Numbered from the stretch's first letter, positions 19,964 through 28,506 are shown. The stretch is DNA of 64,000 bases from Burkholderiales bacterium 8X (GCA_902506565.1 LR732703.1:2652125-2716124), one strand, 5' to 3'. The notes: generated from the sequence alone by a model not told the origin. Translations and numbers: made by a program.

Positions 19964-21556
19964 TCAGGCGACCGCTTCGAGGCTCCGCTCGACCTGCGGC
20001 GCCGGCGCGGGCGTCCGGATCAGGTGGTCGAAGGCACCGAGTGCGGCCTTGGCGCCATCACCTGCGGCGATGATGATCTGCTTGAACGGCACGGTGGTCG
20101 CGTCGCCGGCGGCGAACACGCCAGGCACCGAAGTCTGGCCGCGATCATCGACAACGATCTCGCCATGGCGAGACAGTTCGACCGTGCCCTTGAGCCAATC
20201 CGTATTCGGCACCAGGCCGATCTGCACGAAAACGCCTTCGAGAGGAACCTGCCGGACCTCACCCGTCGATCGATCCTTGTAGACCAGCCCGTTCACCTTC
20301 TGCTGGTCGCCGGTGATCTCGGTGGTCTGTGCGTTCAAGACCACCTCGACGTTCGCGAGGCTCCGCAGCTTGCGCTGCAGCACCTCGTCGGCACGCAGCT
20401 TGGTGTCGAACTCCACCAGGGTCACGTGGCCCACGATGCCGGCGAGGTCGATGGCAGCCTCGACGCCGGAGTTGCCACCACCAATGACGGCGACCCGCTT
20501 GCCCTTGAAAAGAGGACCATCGCAATGCGGGCAATAGGCGACGCCCTTGTTCTTGTACTCGTGTTCGCCGGGCACGTTGATGTTGCGCCAACGCGCGCCG
20601 GTGGAAATGATCACGGTGCGACTCTTGAGCGAGGCGCCGCTTTCGAGCTTGAGCTCGACATAGCCGTCGCCGGGCACCAGGGCCGCGGCCCGCTGCAGAT
20701 TCATGATGTCGACGTCGTAGGTACGCACGTGCTCTTCGAGGGCCAGGGCGAACTTCGGCCCCTCGGTTTCCTTGATCGAGATGAAGTTCTCGATGCCCAA
20801 GGTGTCGAGCACCTGGCCGCCGAAGCGCTCGGACGCGATGCCGGTGCGAATGCCCTTGCGTGCGGCGTACACCGCAGCCGCCGCGCCGGCAGGGCCGCCG
20901 CCGACGATCAGGACATCGAACGGTTCCTTGGCGGCAATCTTCTTCGCCTCGCGCTCGACGCCGCTGGTGTCGATCTTGGCGAGGATTTCTTCGAGGCTCA
21001 TGCGCCCCTGGCCGAACTCGGTGCCGTTGAGGAACACCGTGGGCACGGCCATGATCTGCCGCTCCTTGACTTCGTCCTGGAACAACGAGCCATCGATCAT
21101 CGTGGTCCTGATGCGCGGGTTCTGCACGGCCATCAGGTTGAGCGCCTGCACCACGTCGGGACAGTTGTGGCAGGTGAGCGAAATGTAGATCTCGAACTCG
21201 AAGTCGCCATCGAGATCGCGAATCTGCTGGAGTACCGCCTGCTCCACCTTCGGCGGATAGCCGCCGACCTGAAGCAGCGCCAGGATCAGCGACGTGAACT
21301 CGTGGCCCATCGGAATGCCCGCGAAGCGGGGGCCGTGGTTCTCGCTCGGCTTGTTGATCGAGAAGGAGGGCTTGCGATGGTTGTCCTCGCGGCTCTCGAT
21401 CACCGTGACCAGAGACGAGGAGTCGCTGACGTCCTTCAACAGCGACAACAGGTCGCCGGAAGCCTTGCTGTCGTCGACCGACGCAACGATCTCGACCGGC
21501 TGCGAAATGCGGTCAAGGTAGGCCTTCAGTTGTGCTTTGGTACCTGCATCGAGCAT
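19964..21556 (-). CDS. ahpF: Alkyl hydroperoxide reductase subunit F
   Basis: A 530-residue flavoprotein passing electrons from NADH to AhpC. The N-terminal tandem thioredoxin-like domain has its redox pair in [12 protein letters not shown] (near residue 130). The FAD-binding [21 protein letters not shown] starts near residue 217, and the thioredoxin-reductase-like domain has the redox pair CPHCDGPLF followed by the NAD-binding [16 protein letters not shown]. It lies 74 bases after ahpC with a terminator hairpin between, so expression relative to ahpC may be reduced. Cytoplasmic peroxide defence. Confidence 0.98.
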   Translation of the reverse strand: MLDAGTKAQLKAYLDRISQPVEIVASVDDSKASGDLLSLLKDVSDSSSLVTVIESREDNHRKPSFSINKPSENHGPRFAGIPMGHEFTSLILALLQVGGYPPKVEQAVLQQIRDLDGDFEFEIYISLTCHNCPDVVQALNLMAVQNPRIRTTMIDGSLFQDEVKERQIMAVPTVFLNGTEFGQGRMSLEEILAKIDTSGVEREAKKIAAKEPFDVLIVGGGPAGAAAAVYAARKGIRTGIASERFGGQVLDTLGIENFISIKETEGPKFALALEEHVRTYDVDIMNLQRAAALVPGDGYVELKLESGASLKSRTVIISTGARWRNINVPGEHEYKNKGVAYCPHCDGPLFKGKRVAVIGGGNSGVEAAIDLAGIVGHVTLVEFDTKLRADEVLQRKLRSLANVEVVLNAQTTEITGDQQKVNGLVYKDRSTGEVRQVPLEGVFVQIGLVPNTDWLKGTVELSRHGEIVVDDRGQTSVPGVFAAGDATTVPFKQIIIAAGDGAKAALGAFDHLIRTPAPAPQVERSLEAVA

Positions 21557-21582
21557 GGCGAACTCACTTGGAAATGAAGATG

Positions 21583-21613
21583 AAAAAAGCCTGGGAGCAA
21601 GCGCGCCCAGGCT
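21583..21613 (-). terminator. Hairpin terminator or attenuator between ahpC and ahpF
   Basis: AGCCTGGG and CCCAGGCT (21606-21613 with 21588-21595) form a perfect 8-bp stem and are followed on the minus strand by a T-run. It would limit read-through from the strongly expressed ahpC into ahpF. Confidence 0.8.
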
Positions 21614-21630
21614 CGGGGCGCATCAGCGGA

Positions 21631-22203
21631 TCAGATCTTGCCGACGAGGTCGAAAGACGGCGTCAAGGTCGCTGCGCCTTCTTCCCACTTGGCAGGGCAG
21701 ACCTCGCCCGGATGGGCGGCAACATACTGGGCAGCCTTGACGCGGCGAAGCAACTCGGAGGCGTCACGACCGATGCCGTTGTCGTGGATCTCGGCGGTCT
21801 TGATCTTGCCTTCGGGGTCGATCACGAAGGTGCCACGGTAAGCGAGGCCGGCGTCTTCGCCTTCTTCGATCAGCACCTGGAAAGCACGTGACAACTGGTG
21901 GTTCGGATCGCCGATCAGCGGATATTGAACCTTGCCGATGGTGTCGGAGGTGTCATGCCACGCTTTGTGGGTGAAGTGCGTGTCGCTCGAAACACCATAG
22001 ATCTCGACGCCGAGCTTCTGGAACTCTGCGTAGTTGTCGGCGAGGTCACCCAGTTCGGTCGGACAAACGAAGGTGAAGTCGGCGGGATAGAACACAACCA
22101 CGGACCACTTGCCCTTGAAGCTCTCGTCGCTGACGGGGACAAATTTGCCGTTGTGATAAGCGGTTGCCTTGAACGGGATGATGGTCGTGTTGATCAGGGA
22201 CAT
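21631..22203 (-). CDS. ahpC: Alkyl hydroperoxide reductase subunit C (peroxiredoxin)
   Basis: Typical 2-Cys peroxiredoxin of 190 residues reducing H2O2 and organic peroxides in the cytoplasm. It starts [19 protein letters not shown]; the peroxidatic Cys is in [15 protein letters not shown] and the resolving Cys in [13 protein letters not shown] near the C-terminus. AGGAAG lies just before the ATG. A -10 TATACT and an exact OxyR-type motif sit upstream, so peroxide induction through OxyR is likely. ahpF follows downstream. Confidence 0.98.
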   Translation of the reverse strand: MSLINTTIIPFKATAYHNGKFVPVSDESFKGKWSVVVFYPADFTFVCPTELGDLADNYAEFQKLGVEIYGVSSDTHFTHKAWHDTSDTIGKVQYPLIGDPNHQLSRAFQVLIEEGEDAGLAYRGTFVIDPEGKIKTAEIHDNGIGRDASELLRRVKAAQYVAAHPGEVCPAKWEEGAATLTPSFDLVGKI

Positions 22204-22250
22204 AAGTCTTCCTTTAAGTTGCTACGGGGATGGAACAGTGCACGTCGATA

Positions 22251-22279
22251 AGTATAAGCAACGAGCAAAGCTTGAGCGA
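22251..22279 (-). promoter_or_regulatory. ahpC promoter
   Basis: Minus-strand -10 TATACT (22251-22256) with a poor -35 TCGCTC (22274-22279) 17 bases upstream. The poor -35 abutting an OxyR motif fits an activator-dependent promoter. The predicted leader is about 40 bases. Confidence 0.6.
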
Positions 22280-22293
22280 TAGGTTGTATCTAT
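22279..22293 (-). promoter_or_regulatory. OxyR-type binding site (ATAG-N7-CTAT)
   Basis: ATAGgttgtatCTAT matches the OxyR half-site consensus ATAGntnnnanCTAT at every specified position. It touches the -35 region of the ahpC promoter and lies between ahpC and the divergent bfr, so it could serve either. The second tandem repeat of a full tetrameric OxyR site is not evident. Function is inferred from motif and gene context. Confidence 0.7.
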
Positions 22294-22306
22294 CATCGAT
22301 CCGTTC

Positions 22307-22332
22307 TCGGACCTATGCGACGAGAGGTCCGA
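22307..22332. repeat. 8-bp perfect inverted repeat in the bfr leader region
   Basis: TCGGACCT (22307-22314) and AGGTCCGA (22325-22332) flank a 10-base loop, 35 bases before the bfr start. It could be a leader hairpin or an operator. There is no T-run on the plus strand, so it is not an evident terminator. Confidence 0.5.
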
Positions 22333-22366
22333 CAATGGAGGTTTGAACAAAGAACGAGGATCTGCC

Positions 22367-22846
22367 ATGAAGGGCGATGCACAGGTTATTTCTTACTTGC
22401 AAGCGCAGCTGAAGAACGAGTTGACGGCGATCAACCAGTACTTCCTGCACTACCGCATGCTCAAGCACTGGGGCTTCGACAAGCTGGCCAAGAAGGAATA
22501 CGAGGAGTCGATCGGCGAGATGAAACACGCCGACAAGCTGATGGACCGCATCTTCATGCTCGACGGCCTCCCGAATCTTCAGGACCTCGGCAAGCTGAAC
22601 GTCGGCGAGACGGTCCCCGAAATCCTCGACTGCGACCTGCTTTCCGAAACAGGCGCCCAGGCCACCATCAAGGAAGGCATCGCGCACTGCGAATCCGTCC
22701 GCGACTATGTCTCGCGCGACCTGCTGCAGGAAATCCTGGACGACACGGAAGAGCACATCGACTTCCTCGAAACGCAGATCGATCTGCTGGCGAAGGTGGG
22801 CCTTCAGAACTACCTGCAATCGGTGATGGGCGAGATCGAATCCTGA
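22367..22846 (+). CDS. bfr: Bacterioferritin
   Basis: A 159-residue heme-containing iron-storage protein. Ferroxidase ligands of the four-helix bundle are visible: [18 protein letters not shown] (first Glu), [23 protein letters not shown] helix ([12 protein letters not shown], with Glu and His), and [14 protein letters not shown] near 125-138. The Met that ligates heme in family members is in [12 protein letters not shown]. The ATG at 22367 has GAGGA at a suitable distance. It is divergent from ahpC and followed by bfd, whose product releases iron from Bfr. Confidence 0.97.
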   Translation: MKGDAQVISYLQAQLKNELTAINQYFLHYRMLKHWGFDKLAKKEYEESIGEMKHADKLMDRIFMLDGLPNLQDLGKLNVGETVPEILDCDLLSETGAQATIKEGIAHCESVRDYVSRDLLQEILDDTEEHIDFLETQIDLLAKVGLQNYLQSVMGEIES

Positions 22847-22903
22847 GCGGATTCTGCGAGGGCGCGGGAAGCTGGCGAAGAGCCCCCGAACGCCTCATAG
22901 TTA

Positions 22904-22933
22904 TTGCAAATGCGAGCAATTCGTATTTATAAT
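22904..22933 (+). promoter_or_regulatory. bfd promoter with overlapping Fur box
   Basis: -35 TTGCAA (22904-22909) and consensus -10 TATAAT (22928-22933) with an 18-base spacer. The spacer contains an inverted repeat, AAATGCGA against TTCGTATTT (22908-22928), of the AT-rich form expected for a Fur box. Iron-repressed bfd would let the cell mobilise stored iron under starvation. Confidence 0.7.
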
Positions 22934-22972
22934 CGGCGCTTGTTTCAACAGCCAGCCAAGGCGCCGAGAACC

Positions 22973-23245
22973 ATGATCGTCTGCGTATGCCGCCGGGTTT
23001 CCGACCGAGAGATCGCTCGCCACGCGCGTGCCGGCATGACCTTCGACGAAGTGCAATTCGAGCTCGGCGTTGCCACCCAGTGCGGTCGGTGCGAAGGATG
23101 TGCGCGGGATGTGGTGGCGCAATGCAGCGCCAACCATCCGATCGCATCGCTTTCGCATGAAACGACCGCTGGCGGTGCGCAGCTTGCCAACTCCCTCCGA
23201 GAAGGCGGCTCATGGAATTTTTCTCAGCACTTGGCGGCAGCTTGA
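22973..23245 (+). CDS. bfd: Bacterioferritin-associated ferredoxin (2Fe-2S)
   Basis: A 90-residue protein with the BFD-like [2Fe-2S] domain: MIVCVCRRVSDREI at the N-terminus and TQCGRCEGCARDVV near residue 40 supply the four cysteines (C-x-C and C-x2-C). Bfd reduces the heme of bacterioferritin to release iron. The C-terminal 25 residues (ETTAGGAQLANSLREGGSW and on) extend beyond the usual domain. The start at 22973 gives the standard N-terminus. A Fur-box promoter precedes it and tonB-exbB-exbD follow, consistent with an iron-starvation response. Confidence 0.93.
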   Translation: MIVCVCRRVSDREIARHARAGMTFDEVQFELGVATQCGRCEGCARDVVAQCSANHPIASLSHETTAGGAQLANSLREGGSWNFSQHLAAA

Positions 23246-23286
23246 TTCTCGTGACCGGCTCCGCTTGGTGGGTGTTTCGAAGGTAA
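23212..23286 (+). CDS. Possible 24-residue small membrane protein
   Basis: A short ORF reading MEFFSALGGSLILVTGSAWW then VFRR, in a different frame from bfd, overlapping its last 34 bases. A purine-rich GAGAAGG lies 6-12 bases upstream of the ATG. The peptide is a single hydrophobic segment with aromatic residues and two arginines at the C-terminal end, as in known small inner-membrane proteins. It sits between bfd and tonB on the same strand. With only 24 codons, chance cannot be excluded; no family is recognised. Confidence 0.3.
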   Translation: MEFFSALGGSLILVTGSAWWVFRR

Positions 23287-23341
23287 TCAGCCTCTAGCTT
23301 CCGGCGCTGCCACGCGGGCGCTTCTCTGATATCGACTGAAC

Positions 23342-24049
23342 GTGGCTGATCGCTTCTCCCCTGCTCCCGGACTCTTGTCGCGCAACACGGTCATTGCCGG
23401 GAGCGTGGTTCTGTTCCACGTCGCGGCACTCTGGGCGCTGCAAAGCGGTTTGCTCCGGCGGACTGCGGAACTGGTGGTTCCGGTGCAATTGCTCAGCGAA
23501 TTCATCGATCCCCCGAAGCCGATCGAGCCGCCTCCGCCACCGCCGCCGGCTCCACCACCGCCCGAGCCGAAACCTCAGGTCGTCAAGCGACCGCCGCCGC
23601 CGCCGAGGCCGCTGGCCATCCGCGAACCCAAGCCGACGCCGGCGCCCACCGCGCCGGTCGCCACCATCGAGCCGCCACCGCCCGCACCGGTCACCATAGC
23701 GCCGCCGGCACCACCCGCTCCGCCAGCGCCTCCGCCGGCACCGCCTGCGCCACCCGCGCCACCGGCTGTCCAGCTGCCGTCGACCAACGCGGACTACCTT
23801 CGCAATCCCAAACCCGTCTACCCGGCCATGAGCAAACGGCTGGGAGAACAAGGCAAGACGGTCGTGCGAGTCCTGATCAGCGCCGAAGGGCTCCCACTGC
23901 GCTCGAACATCCAGGTTTCGAGCGGCTACGACAGGCTGGACGAAGCCGCGCGCCAAGCCGTGATGAGCTGGCGATTCGTGCCGGGCAAGCGCAACGGCGT
24001 CGCCGAGGACATGGAGTTCAGCGTCCCGATCAACTGGGTTCTCAATTGA
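23342..24049 (+). CDS. tonB: Energy transducer TonB
   Basis: A 235-residue inner-membrane-anchored periplasmic protein that transmits proton-motive force to TonB-dependent receptors. One membrane segment (about 14-34, NTVIAGSVVLFHVAALWAL), a very long Pro/Ala-rich rod (about 52-140), then the C-terminal domain: NPKPVYPAMSKRLGEQGKTVVRVLIS, GYDRLDEAARQAVMSWRFVPGKRNGV and VPINWVLN. The start is GTG at 23342; no in-frame ATG fits the N-terminus and the ribosome site is weak. exbB and exbD follow at 16 and 5 bases. No receptor gene is in the window. Confidence 0.94.
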   Translation: MADRFSPAPGLLSRNTVIAGSVVLFHVAALWALQSGLLRRTAELVVPVQLLSEFIDPPKPIEPPPPPPPAPPPPEPKPQVVKRPPPPPRPLAIREPKPTPAPTAPVATIEPPPPAPVTIAPPAPPAPPAPPPAPPAPPAPPAVQLPSTNADYLRNPKPVYPAMSKRLGEQGKTVVRVLISAEGLPLRSNIQVSSGYDRLDEAARQAVMSWRFVPGKRNGVAEDMEFSVPINWVLN

Positions 24050-24065
24050 TTTTCTTGGAGTAGAT

Positions 24066-24785
24066 ATGGATTCCCAATTCGGGCTGATGAACATCTGGAG
24101 CCAGGGCGACCTGGTCACCAAGGCAGTGGCCTTGCTGCTGGTGGGCATGTCGCTCGCCTCGTGGATCGTGATCCTCGTCAAGGCACTCGACGTCATCCGC
24201 TACAAGCGGCTGGCACGGCACTCGCAGGACTTCTGGCACAGCGAAGATTTCGCTACCGCGCTGAACAAATTGGGCAAGGACCCTGCCAATCCGTTTCGCG
24301 TCCTGGCGTTGGAAGGCCGCGAGGCAGCTGCCCACCATCGCAACACCAAGGCGCATCTCCATGACACGCTGGACGTGAGCGACTGGATCACGCGGGCGCT
24401 TCGGAATTGCATCGACGAGTTCACCGCGCGACTGCAGACCGGCCTCGCGGTCCTGGCATCGGTCGGGTCCACCGCGCCCTTCATCGGCTTGTTCGGCACC
24501 GTCTGGGGCATCTACCACGCGTTGATGAGCATCAGCTCGGCGGGCCAGGCGACGATCGACAAGGTGGCTGGGCCGATCGGCGAAGCGCTGATCATGACCG
24601 CGCTCGGCTTGGCGGTCGCCATTCCGGCCGTGCTCGGCTACAACGCCCTGGTTCGCGGCAACAAGTTCGTGTTGACCAAGCTCAACAGCTTCGCGCACGA
24701 CCTGCATGCCTACTTCGTGACCGGCGCCCGCGTGCAGAGCGCAGGCGGCGAGGACGCGATCGTCGTGCCGCTGAAGAAAGGCTGA
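24066..24785 (+). CDS. exbB: TonB-system proton channel subunit ExbB
   Basis: A 239-residue MotA/TolQ/ExbB-family inner-membrane protein with three transmembrane segments (about 17-38, 130-155 and 172-195). The conserved VLASVGSTAPFIGLFGTVWGIYHALM and GPIGEALIMTALGLAVAIPAVLGYN regions are clear. TTGGAG precedes the ATG. With ExbD it forms the motor that energises TonB; the order tonB-exbB-exbD is standard for betaproteobacteria. Confidence 0.97.
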   Translation: MDSQFGLMNIWSQGDLVTKAVALLLVGMSLASWIVILVKALDVIRYKRLARHSQDFWHSEDFATALNKLGKDPANPFRVLALEGREAAAHHRNTKAHLHDTLDVSDWITRALRNCIDEFTARLQTGLAVLASVGSTAPFIGLFGTVWGIYHALMSISSAGQATIDKVAGPIGEALIMTALGLAVAIPAVLGYNALVRGNKFVLTKLNSFAHDLHAYFVTGARVQSAGGEDAIVVPLKKG

Positions 24786-24790
24786 GCGCC

Positions 24791-25204
24791 ATGGCATTCG
24801 GTACCCAGGACGAGCCGGACGAAGTCATGAACGAGATCAACATGACGCCGCTGGTCGACGTCATGCTGGTCCTGTTGATCATCTTCATCATCACCGTGCC
24901 GGTGATGAAGCACGCAGTCAACGTCGAGCTGCCGCGCGCGAGCAGCGAGCCCGAACAGACCAAGCCGCAGAACATCCTCTTCAGCATCGCGGCCGACGGC
25001 GCGTATTACTGGAACGAACAGAAGATCGAAGACGGCGAATTGAAGCAGCGCATGAGCACCGAGGCAGCCAAGGAGCCGCAGCCCGAATTGCATCTCCGCG
25101 GCGACAAGGCCGTGCGCTACGAACGGGTCGCGCAGGCCATGTCGGCGGCGCGCGAAGCCGGCTTGAAGAAGATCGGCTTCATCACCGAACCAGAGGCAAA
25201 GTAA
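24791..25204 (+). CDS. exbD: TonB-system proton channel subunit ExbD
   Basis: A 137-residue protein with one N-terminal membrane segment, NMTPLVDVMLVLLIIFIITVPV, holding the essential aspartate (residue 23) that carries protons, and a periplasmic domain (PQPELHLRGDKAVRYERVAQAMSAAREAGLKKIGFITEP). It starts 5 bases after the exbB stop and so is coupled to it. Confidence 0.96.
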   Translation: MAFGTQDEPDEVMNEINMTPLVDVMLVLLIIFIITVPVMKHAVNVELPRASSEPEQTKPQNILFSIAADGAYYWNEQKIEDGELKQRMSTEAAKEPQPELHLRGDKAVRYERVAQAMSAAREAGLKKIGFITEPEAK

Positions 25205-25216
25205 TCCACGCAGTCG

Positions 25217-25249
25217 TTGACCGGCTCGATGAGAATAGTTATCATTTGC
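25217..25249 (+). promoter_or_regulatory. hemP promoter with Fur box
   Basis: -35 TTGACC (25217-25222), 17-base spacer, -10 TATCAT (25240-25245). A Fur-box-like sequence at 25231-25249, GAGAATAGTTATCATTTGC, covers the -10 and follows the GATAATGATAATCATTATC consensus closely. Iron repression of hemP is expected. Confidence 0.75.
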
Positions 25250-25272
25250 AGAACAACCGCAAAAGGGAATCT

Positions 25273-25485
25273 ATGTCGACCTCGAACCCATCCTTTCATG
25301 TCATGGATCACGCTTCCCACGACGGTTCGGGGCGCGGGTTCCTGAAGGCTTCGCCACCCGTTTCCGCACCGCTGGTGGAGAGCACGCAGCTGCTGCAAGG
25401 CAACAAGACCGTGGGGATCCTGCACAACGGATCCTTGTATCGGCTCCAGGCGACCAAGCTCGGAAAGCTCATCCTGACCAAATAA
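25273..25485 (+). CDS. hemP: Hemin uptake protein HemP
   Basis: A 70-residue HemP-family protein. The conserved C-terminal part, ESTQLLQGNKTVGILHNGSLYRLQATKLGKLILTK, is the family signature (GxxxVxIxHNGxxYxLRxTxxGKLILTK). In Burkholderia, HmuP/HemP-type proteins are needed for expression of the heme receptor gene, so a regulatory role is possible. The start at 25273 has AAGGGA upstream. It is preceded by a Fur-box promoter; the TonB genes lie upstream and no heme receptor is in the window. Confidence 0.9.
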   Translation: MSTSNPSFHVMDHASHDGSGRGFLKASPPVSAPLVESTQLLQGNKTVGILHNGSLYRLQATKLGKLILTK

Positions 25486-25508
25486 CCCGGCGCACTCGCG
25501 CGCCGGTT
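25484..25508 (+). terminator. Hairpin after hemP, possible terminator
   Basis: CCGGCGC (25487-25493) pairs with GCGCCGG (25500-25506), extended by AA/TT past one bulged base, directly at the hemP stop. There is no T-run. The following bases to 25636 hold nothing I can identify. Confidence 0.35.
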
Positions 25509-25636
25509 ACCGCTTTCATCGTGGGGCGACTCGAAGGGCAAGGCCCTGGGTCGTTTTTGCTAGCCAACGAGTTCGCTCGCAAGCCAAGCTTTTTTTCCAA
25601 TGTTTCCCAAGACGCGCCGCTGCGGCCCGCCCGGCT

Positions 25637-26044
25637 CTAGAGTTGCAGTGCGCGGATCCCAGCCATCGCGATCCGTGCGTCTTCATCCGACTTGACGCCG
25701 CTCACACCCACCGCGCCGATGACGGCGCCGTCCTTGACGATCGGCACCCCGCCTTCGAGCAGGCCCTTGATCAATGGTGCGGTCACGAAGGACGTCCGGC
25801 CTTTGTTCACCATCTCCTCGTAGACCTTGCTTTCGCGGCGCCCGACGGCTGCCGTATGCGCCTTGGCCGGAGCGATGTGGGCCGACAAGGCAGCGGCGCC
25901 ATCCAGGCGCTGGAGCCACAGGAGGTTGCCGGCATCGTCAGCGATCGCGATCGTGACGGGCCAATTGTTCGCGAGCGCCTCCGCTTCGGCTGCAGCTGCA
26001 ATCGCCTTGACGTCTGCCAGTTCCAGGTACGACTTGGTCTTCAT
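25637..26044 (-). CDS. GlcG/HbpS-family (heme-degrading-domain-like) protein
   Basis: A 135-residue protein of the GlcG/HbpS (DUF336) family: KAIAAAAEAEALANNWPVTIAIADDAGNLLWLQRLDGAA, SAHIAPAKAHTAAVGRRES and GGVPIVKDGAVIGAVGVSGVKSDEDARIA are typical. Members include Streptomyces HbpS, which binds heme, and GlcG of the glycolate operon; the activity of this one is unproven. The start MKTKSYLELADVK has GAGGAACGGAAG upstream. It has no signal peptide. Location beside hemP hints at a heme-related role, but it is on the opposite strand. Confidence 0.85.
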   Translation of the reverse strand: MKTKSYLELADVKAIAAAAEAEALANNWPVTIAIADDAGNLLWLQRLDGAAALSAHIAPAKAHTAAVGRRESKVYEEMVNKGRTSFVTAPLIKGLLEGGVPIVKDGAVIGAVGVSGVKSDEDARIAMAGIRALQL

Positions 26045-26211
26045 CTTCCGTTCCTCAAAAGCGGGGAAGGATAGCGCCTGCCAACGGACGGCTCGGTCCT
26101 CTGGGCCTCCGCGAGAAACCTCCCCTTCATGGGCCTTTATCAGCATCCCTCTTGCGCGATCCTAGAATGGCCTCAACTGCGTCACTGCAGCAACCTCAAG
26201 GAGCTAAAGCC

Positions 26212-26913
26212 ATGAACGACCCCGCCACTTCCGTCAAAGCAACTGTCGGCTACGGGCGTGCCCTGCCGCAGACCGACCGGCAGCGTGTCCTGCGCAACAC
26301 CTATTGGCTTCTGACGTTGAGCCTGCTGCCGACCGTGCTCGGCGCGTGGATCGGCGTCGCGACGGGCATCACCGCGTCGCTCACCGGCATGGTCGGCCTG
26401 GTGGTGTTCCTCGGCGGTGCCTTCGGCTTCATGTTCGCGATCGAGAAGACCAAGAACTCCGCCGCCGGCGTGCCGGTACTGCTCGGTTTCACCTTCTTCA
26501 TGGGGTTGATGCTTTCGCGGCTCTTGGCGGCCATCCTCGGCTTCAGCAATGGCGCCGAGCTGATCATGACGGCCTTCGGCGGCACCGCCGGCGTGTTCCT
26601 CGTCATGGCGAGCCTGGCCAGTGTCATCAAGCGCGACCTGTCCGGCATGGGCAAGTGGCTCTTCGTCGGAGCCCTGGTGCTGCTGGTGGGCTCGGTCATC
26701 AACATCATGGTCGGCTCGACCGCCGGCATGATGGCGATCTCCGTCGCGGCCATCGGCATCTTCTCGGCCTACATGCTGTATGACCTCAAGCAGATCATCG
26801 ATGGTGGCGAGACCAACTACATCAGCGCCACGCTGGCGCTCTACCTGGACCTCTTCAACGTGTTCCAGGCCTTGCTGGCGCTCCTCGGCATTGCTGGCGG
26901 CCAACGCGACTGA
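26212..26913 (+). CDS. Bax inhibitor-1/YccA family membrane protein
   Basis: A 233-residue integral membrane protein with seven predicted hydrophobic segments, from about residue 32 to the end. The C-terminal family signature GIFSAYMLYDLKQIIDGGETNYISATLALYLDLFNVFQALLALLG, with two aspartates, is clear. E. coli YccA modulates FtsH; related members act as calcium leak channels. The role here is inferred from family only. AAGGAG lies before the ATG. Divergent from the GlcG-like gene and closed by a shared terminator with rlmD. Confidence 0.92.
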   Translation: MNDPATSVKATVGYGRALPQTDRQRVLRNTYWLLTLSLLPTVLGAWIGVATGITASLTGMVGLVVFLGGAFGFMFAIEKTKNSAAGVPVLLGFTFFMGLMLSRLLAAILGFSNGAELIMTAFGGTAGVFLVMASLASVIKRDLSGMGKWLFVGALVLLVGSVINIMVGSTAGMMAISVAAIGIFSAYMLYDLKQIIDGGETNYISATLALYLDLFNVFQALLALLGIAGGQRD

Positions 26914-26944
26914 TCCAGCTGCAGGTGCCCGGGCACCGTTGCAT

Positions 26945-26971
26945 AAAAAGGCCCCTTCGGGGGCTTTTTTT
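26945..26971. terminator. Bidirectional terminator between the BI-1 gene and rlmD
   Basis: AAAAAGGCCCC and GGGGCTTTTTTT form a stem with a TTCG tetraloop (GCCCC 26951-26955 with GGGGC 26960-26964) and have T-runs on both strands. The end overlaps the rlmD stop codon. Confidence 0.88.
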
Positions 26972-28401
26972 CATGCCCGCTCGAAAACCGCGATCGACTC
27001 GACGTGCGCCGTATGCGGGAACATGTTGATCACGCCTGCATGCGTGCAGCGGTAGCCGGCCTGATGCACCAGCAGCCCGGCATCGCGGGCGAGCGTCGAC
27101 GGATTGCAGCTCACGTAGACGATCCGCTTCGGAAACTCCCAGTCACCGCGCGGAACGAGATCCTGGTGCAAGTCGGCCAAGGCCTTGACCAGCGCGAACG
27201 CGCCCTCGCGGGGCGGGTCGACCAGCCATTTGTCGGCAGCGCCGTCCGCCATCAGCGTCGAAGGCGTGATCTCGAACAGATTGCGCTCCACGAACTCGGC
27301 GGGCGCAAGGCCGAGACGGCCCGGCACGGCGGCCCGGTTCGCCTCGAAATTCGAGCGCGCCCTGCGGACCAACTGGTCGCTGCCTTCGATCCCGAGGACT
27401 TCACGTGCCCTGCTGGCAAGCGGCAGCGTGAAGTTGCCGAGGCCGCAGAACCAGTCGATGACCCGTTCGTGCTTTTCCACGTCCAGCAAGCGAAGCGCCT
27501 TGCCGACCAACGCCCGGTTGATGTGCGGATTGACCTGGGTGAAGTCGGTCGGCTTGAAGGGCATGACGACCCCGAACTCGGGTAGCTCGTACGCGAGCGG
27601 CATGCCGCCCTCCTCGAGCAGCCGAACGGTATCCGGCCCTTTCGATTGGAGCCACCACTGAACCCCGTGTTGCTCGGCAAAAGCCTTGAGCTTCGCGATG
27701 TCCGACGTCGCCAATGGCTCCAGATGCCGAAGGACCAGCGCGATCGTTCCGAGCCGCGTCGTGCCAGGTTCGTCGCCGCAGGCCAGCTCCAACTGCGGGC
27801 AGGTGTCGCGCGCCGCCATCGAGCCGATCAGATCCCGAAGCGGCAGCAACATGCGGCTGACCTTTTCGGGCAGCACCGGGCAGATCCGAATGTCGGCGAG
27901 ATAACGACTCTTCCGCTCGTGGAAACCGATCAGCACGGTTTCCTTCTTGGCGACATAACGCACCGAAAGACGGGCGCGATAGCGGTAGTGCCACGAAGGT
28001 CCATGGAGCGCCCGGAGCAGGTTCTCGGGCCGCACCTTGCCCAGATGCCAGAGGTTGTCCTCGAGCACCCGCTGCTTCACCGCCACTTGCGCCGAAGCCT
28101 CCAGGTGCTGCACCTTGCAGCCGCCGCAGGCGCCGACATGCAGGCCGAAATGCGGGCAACCCGGCACCACCCGCTGCGACGATTCGCGCCGGACCGCGGT
28201 CACGACGCCCTGCTCCCAATTGTTCTTGGTTCGCTGCACCTGGTGCAGCACCTCTTCGAACGGCAACGCGCCTTCGATGAACACGACCCTGCCATCGGCC
28301 TTGTGGCCGACCCCTTGGCCATCGAGGTCCATGGACTCGACGCGAACCCATTCAGGTTCCGCCGCTTGCGGCTTGCTGCTGTTCGACTTGGCGTGGGTCA
28401 T
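26971..28401 (-). CDS. rlmD: 23S rRNA (uracil-1939-C5)-methyltransferase RlmD
   Basis: A 476-residue SAM-dependent RNA methyltransferase of the TrmA/RumA family. The N-terminal TRAM domain ([31 protein letters not shown]) is followed by the iron-sulfur cysteines in [19 protein letters not shown], the SAM-binding region [17 protein letters not shown], the catalytic-domain DPPREGA and the nucleophile cysteine in [15 protein letters not shown] near the C-terminus. It follows nlpD on the same strand with a 104-base gap; in gammaproteobacteria rpoS often takes this position. Confidence 0.95.
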   Translation of the reverse strand: MTHAKSNSSKPQAAEPEWVRVESMDLDGQGVGHKADGRVVFIEGALPFEEVLHQVQRTKNNWEQGVVTAVRRESSQRVVPGCPHFGLHVGACGGCKVQHLEASAQVAVKQRVLEDNLWHLGKVRPENLLRALHGPSWHYRYRARLSVRYVAKKETVLIGFHERKSRYLADIRICPVLPEKVSRMLLPLRDLIGSMAARDTCPQLELACGDEPGTTRLGTIALVLRHLEPLATSDIAKLKAFAEQHGVQWWLQSKGPDTVRLLEEGGMPLAYELPEFGVVMPFKPTDFTQVNPHINRALVGKALRLLDVEKHERVIDWFCGLGNFTLPLASRAREVLGIEGSDQLVRRARSNFEANRAAVPGRLGLAPAEFVERNLFEITPSTLMADGAADKWLVDPPREGAFALVKALADLHQDLVPRGDWEFPKRIVYVSCNPSTLARDAGLLVHQAGYRCTHAGVINMFPHTAHVESIAVFERA

Positions 28402-28482
28402 GGATGTTTTGGCGCGGCGCGGACGGCCGGCACCGGCGAGCGATCGAATGCGATGTCATGCAAAACGGGGCGACGCAGCAGC

Positions 28483-28506
28483 ATCGCCTGTCGGTTGCCA
28501 GGCGAT
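28483..28506 (-). terminator. Hairpin at the nlpD stop, possible terminator
   Basis: ATCGCCTG (28483-28490) and CAGGCGAT (28499-28506) are a perfect 8-bp inverted repeat with an 8-base loop, overlapping the nlpD stop codon. No T-run follows on the minus strand, so its strength is uncertain. Confidence 0.4.

Noticed and set aside
23520..23770. Proline-rich repeated codons as a possible tandem DNA repeat or unstable tract
   Set aside because: Explained by the proline/alanine rod of TonB; no regular repeat unit in the DNA.
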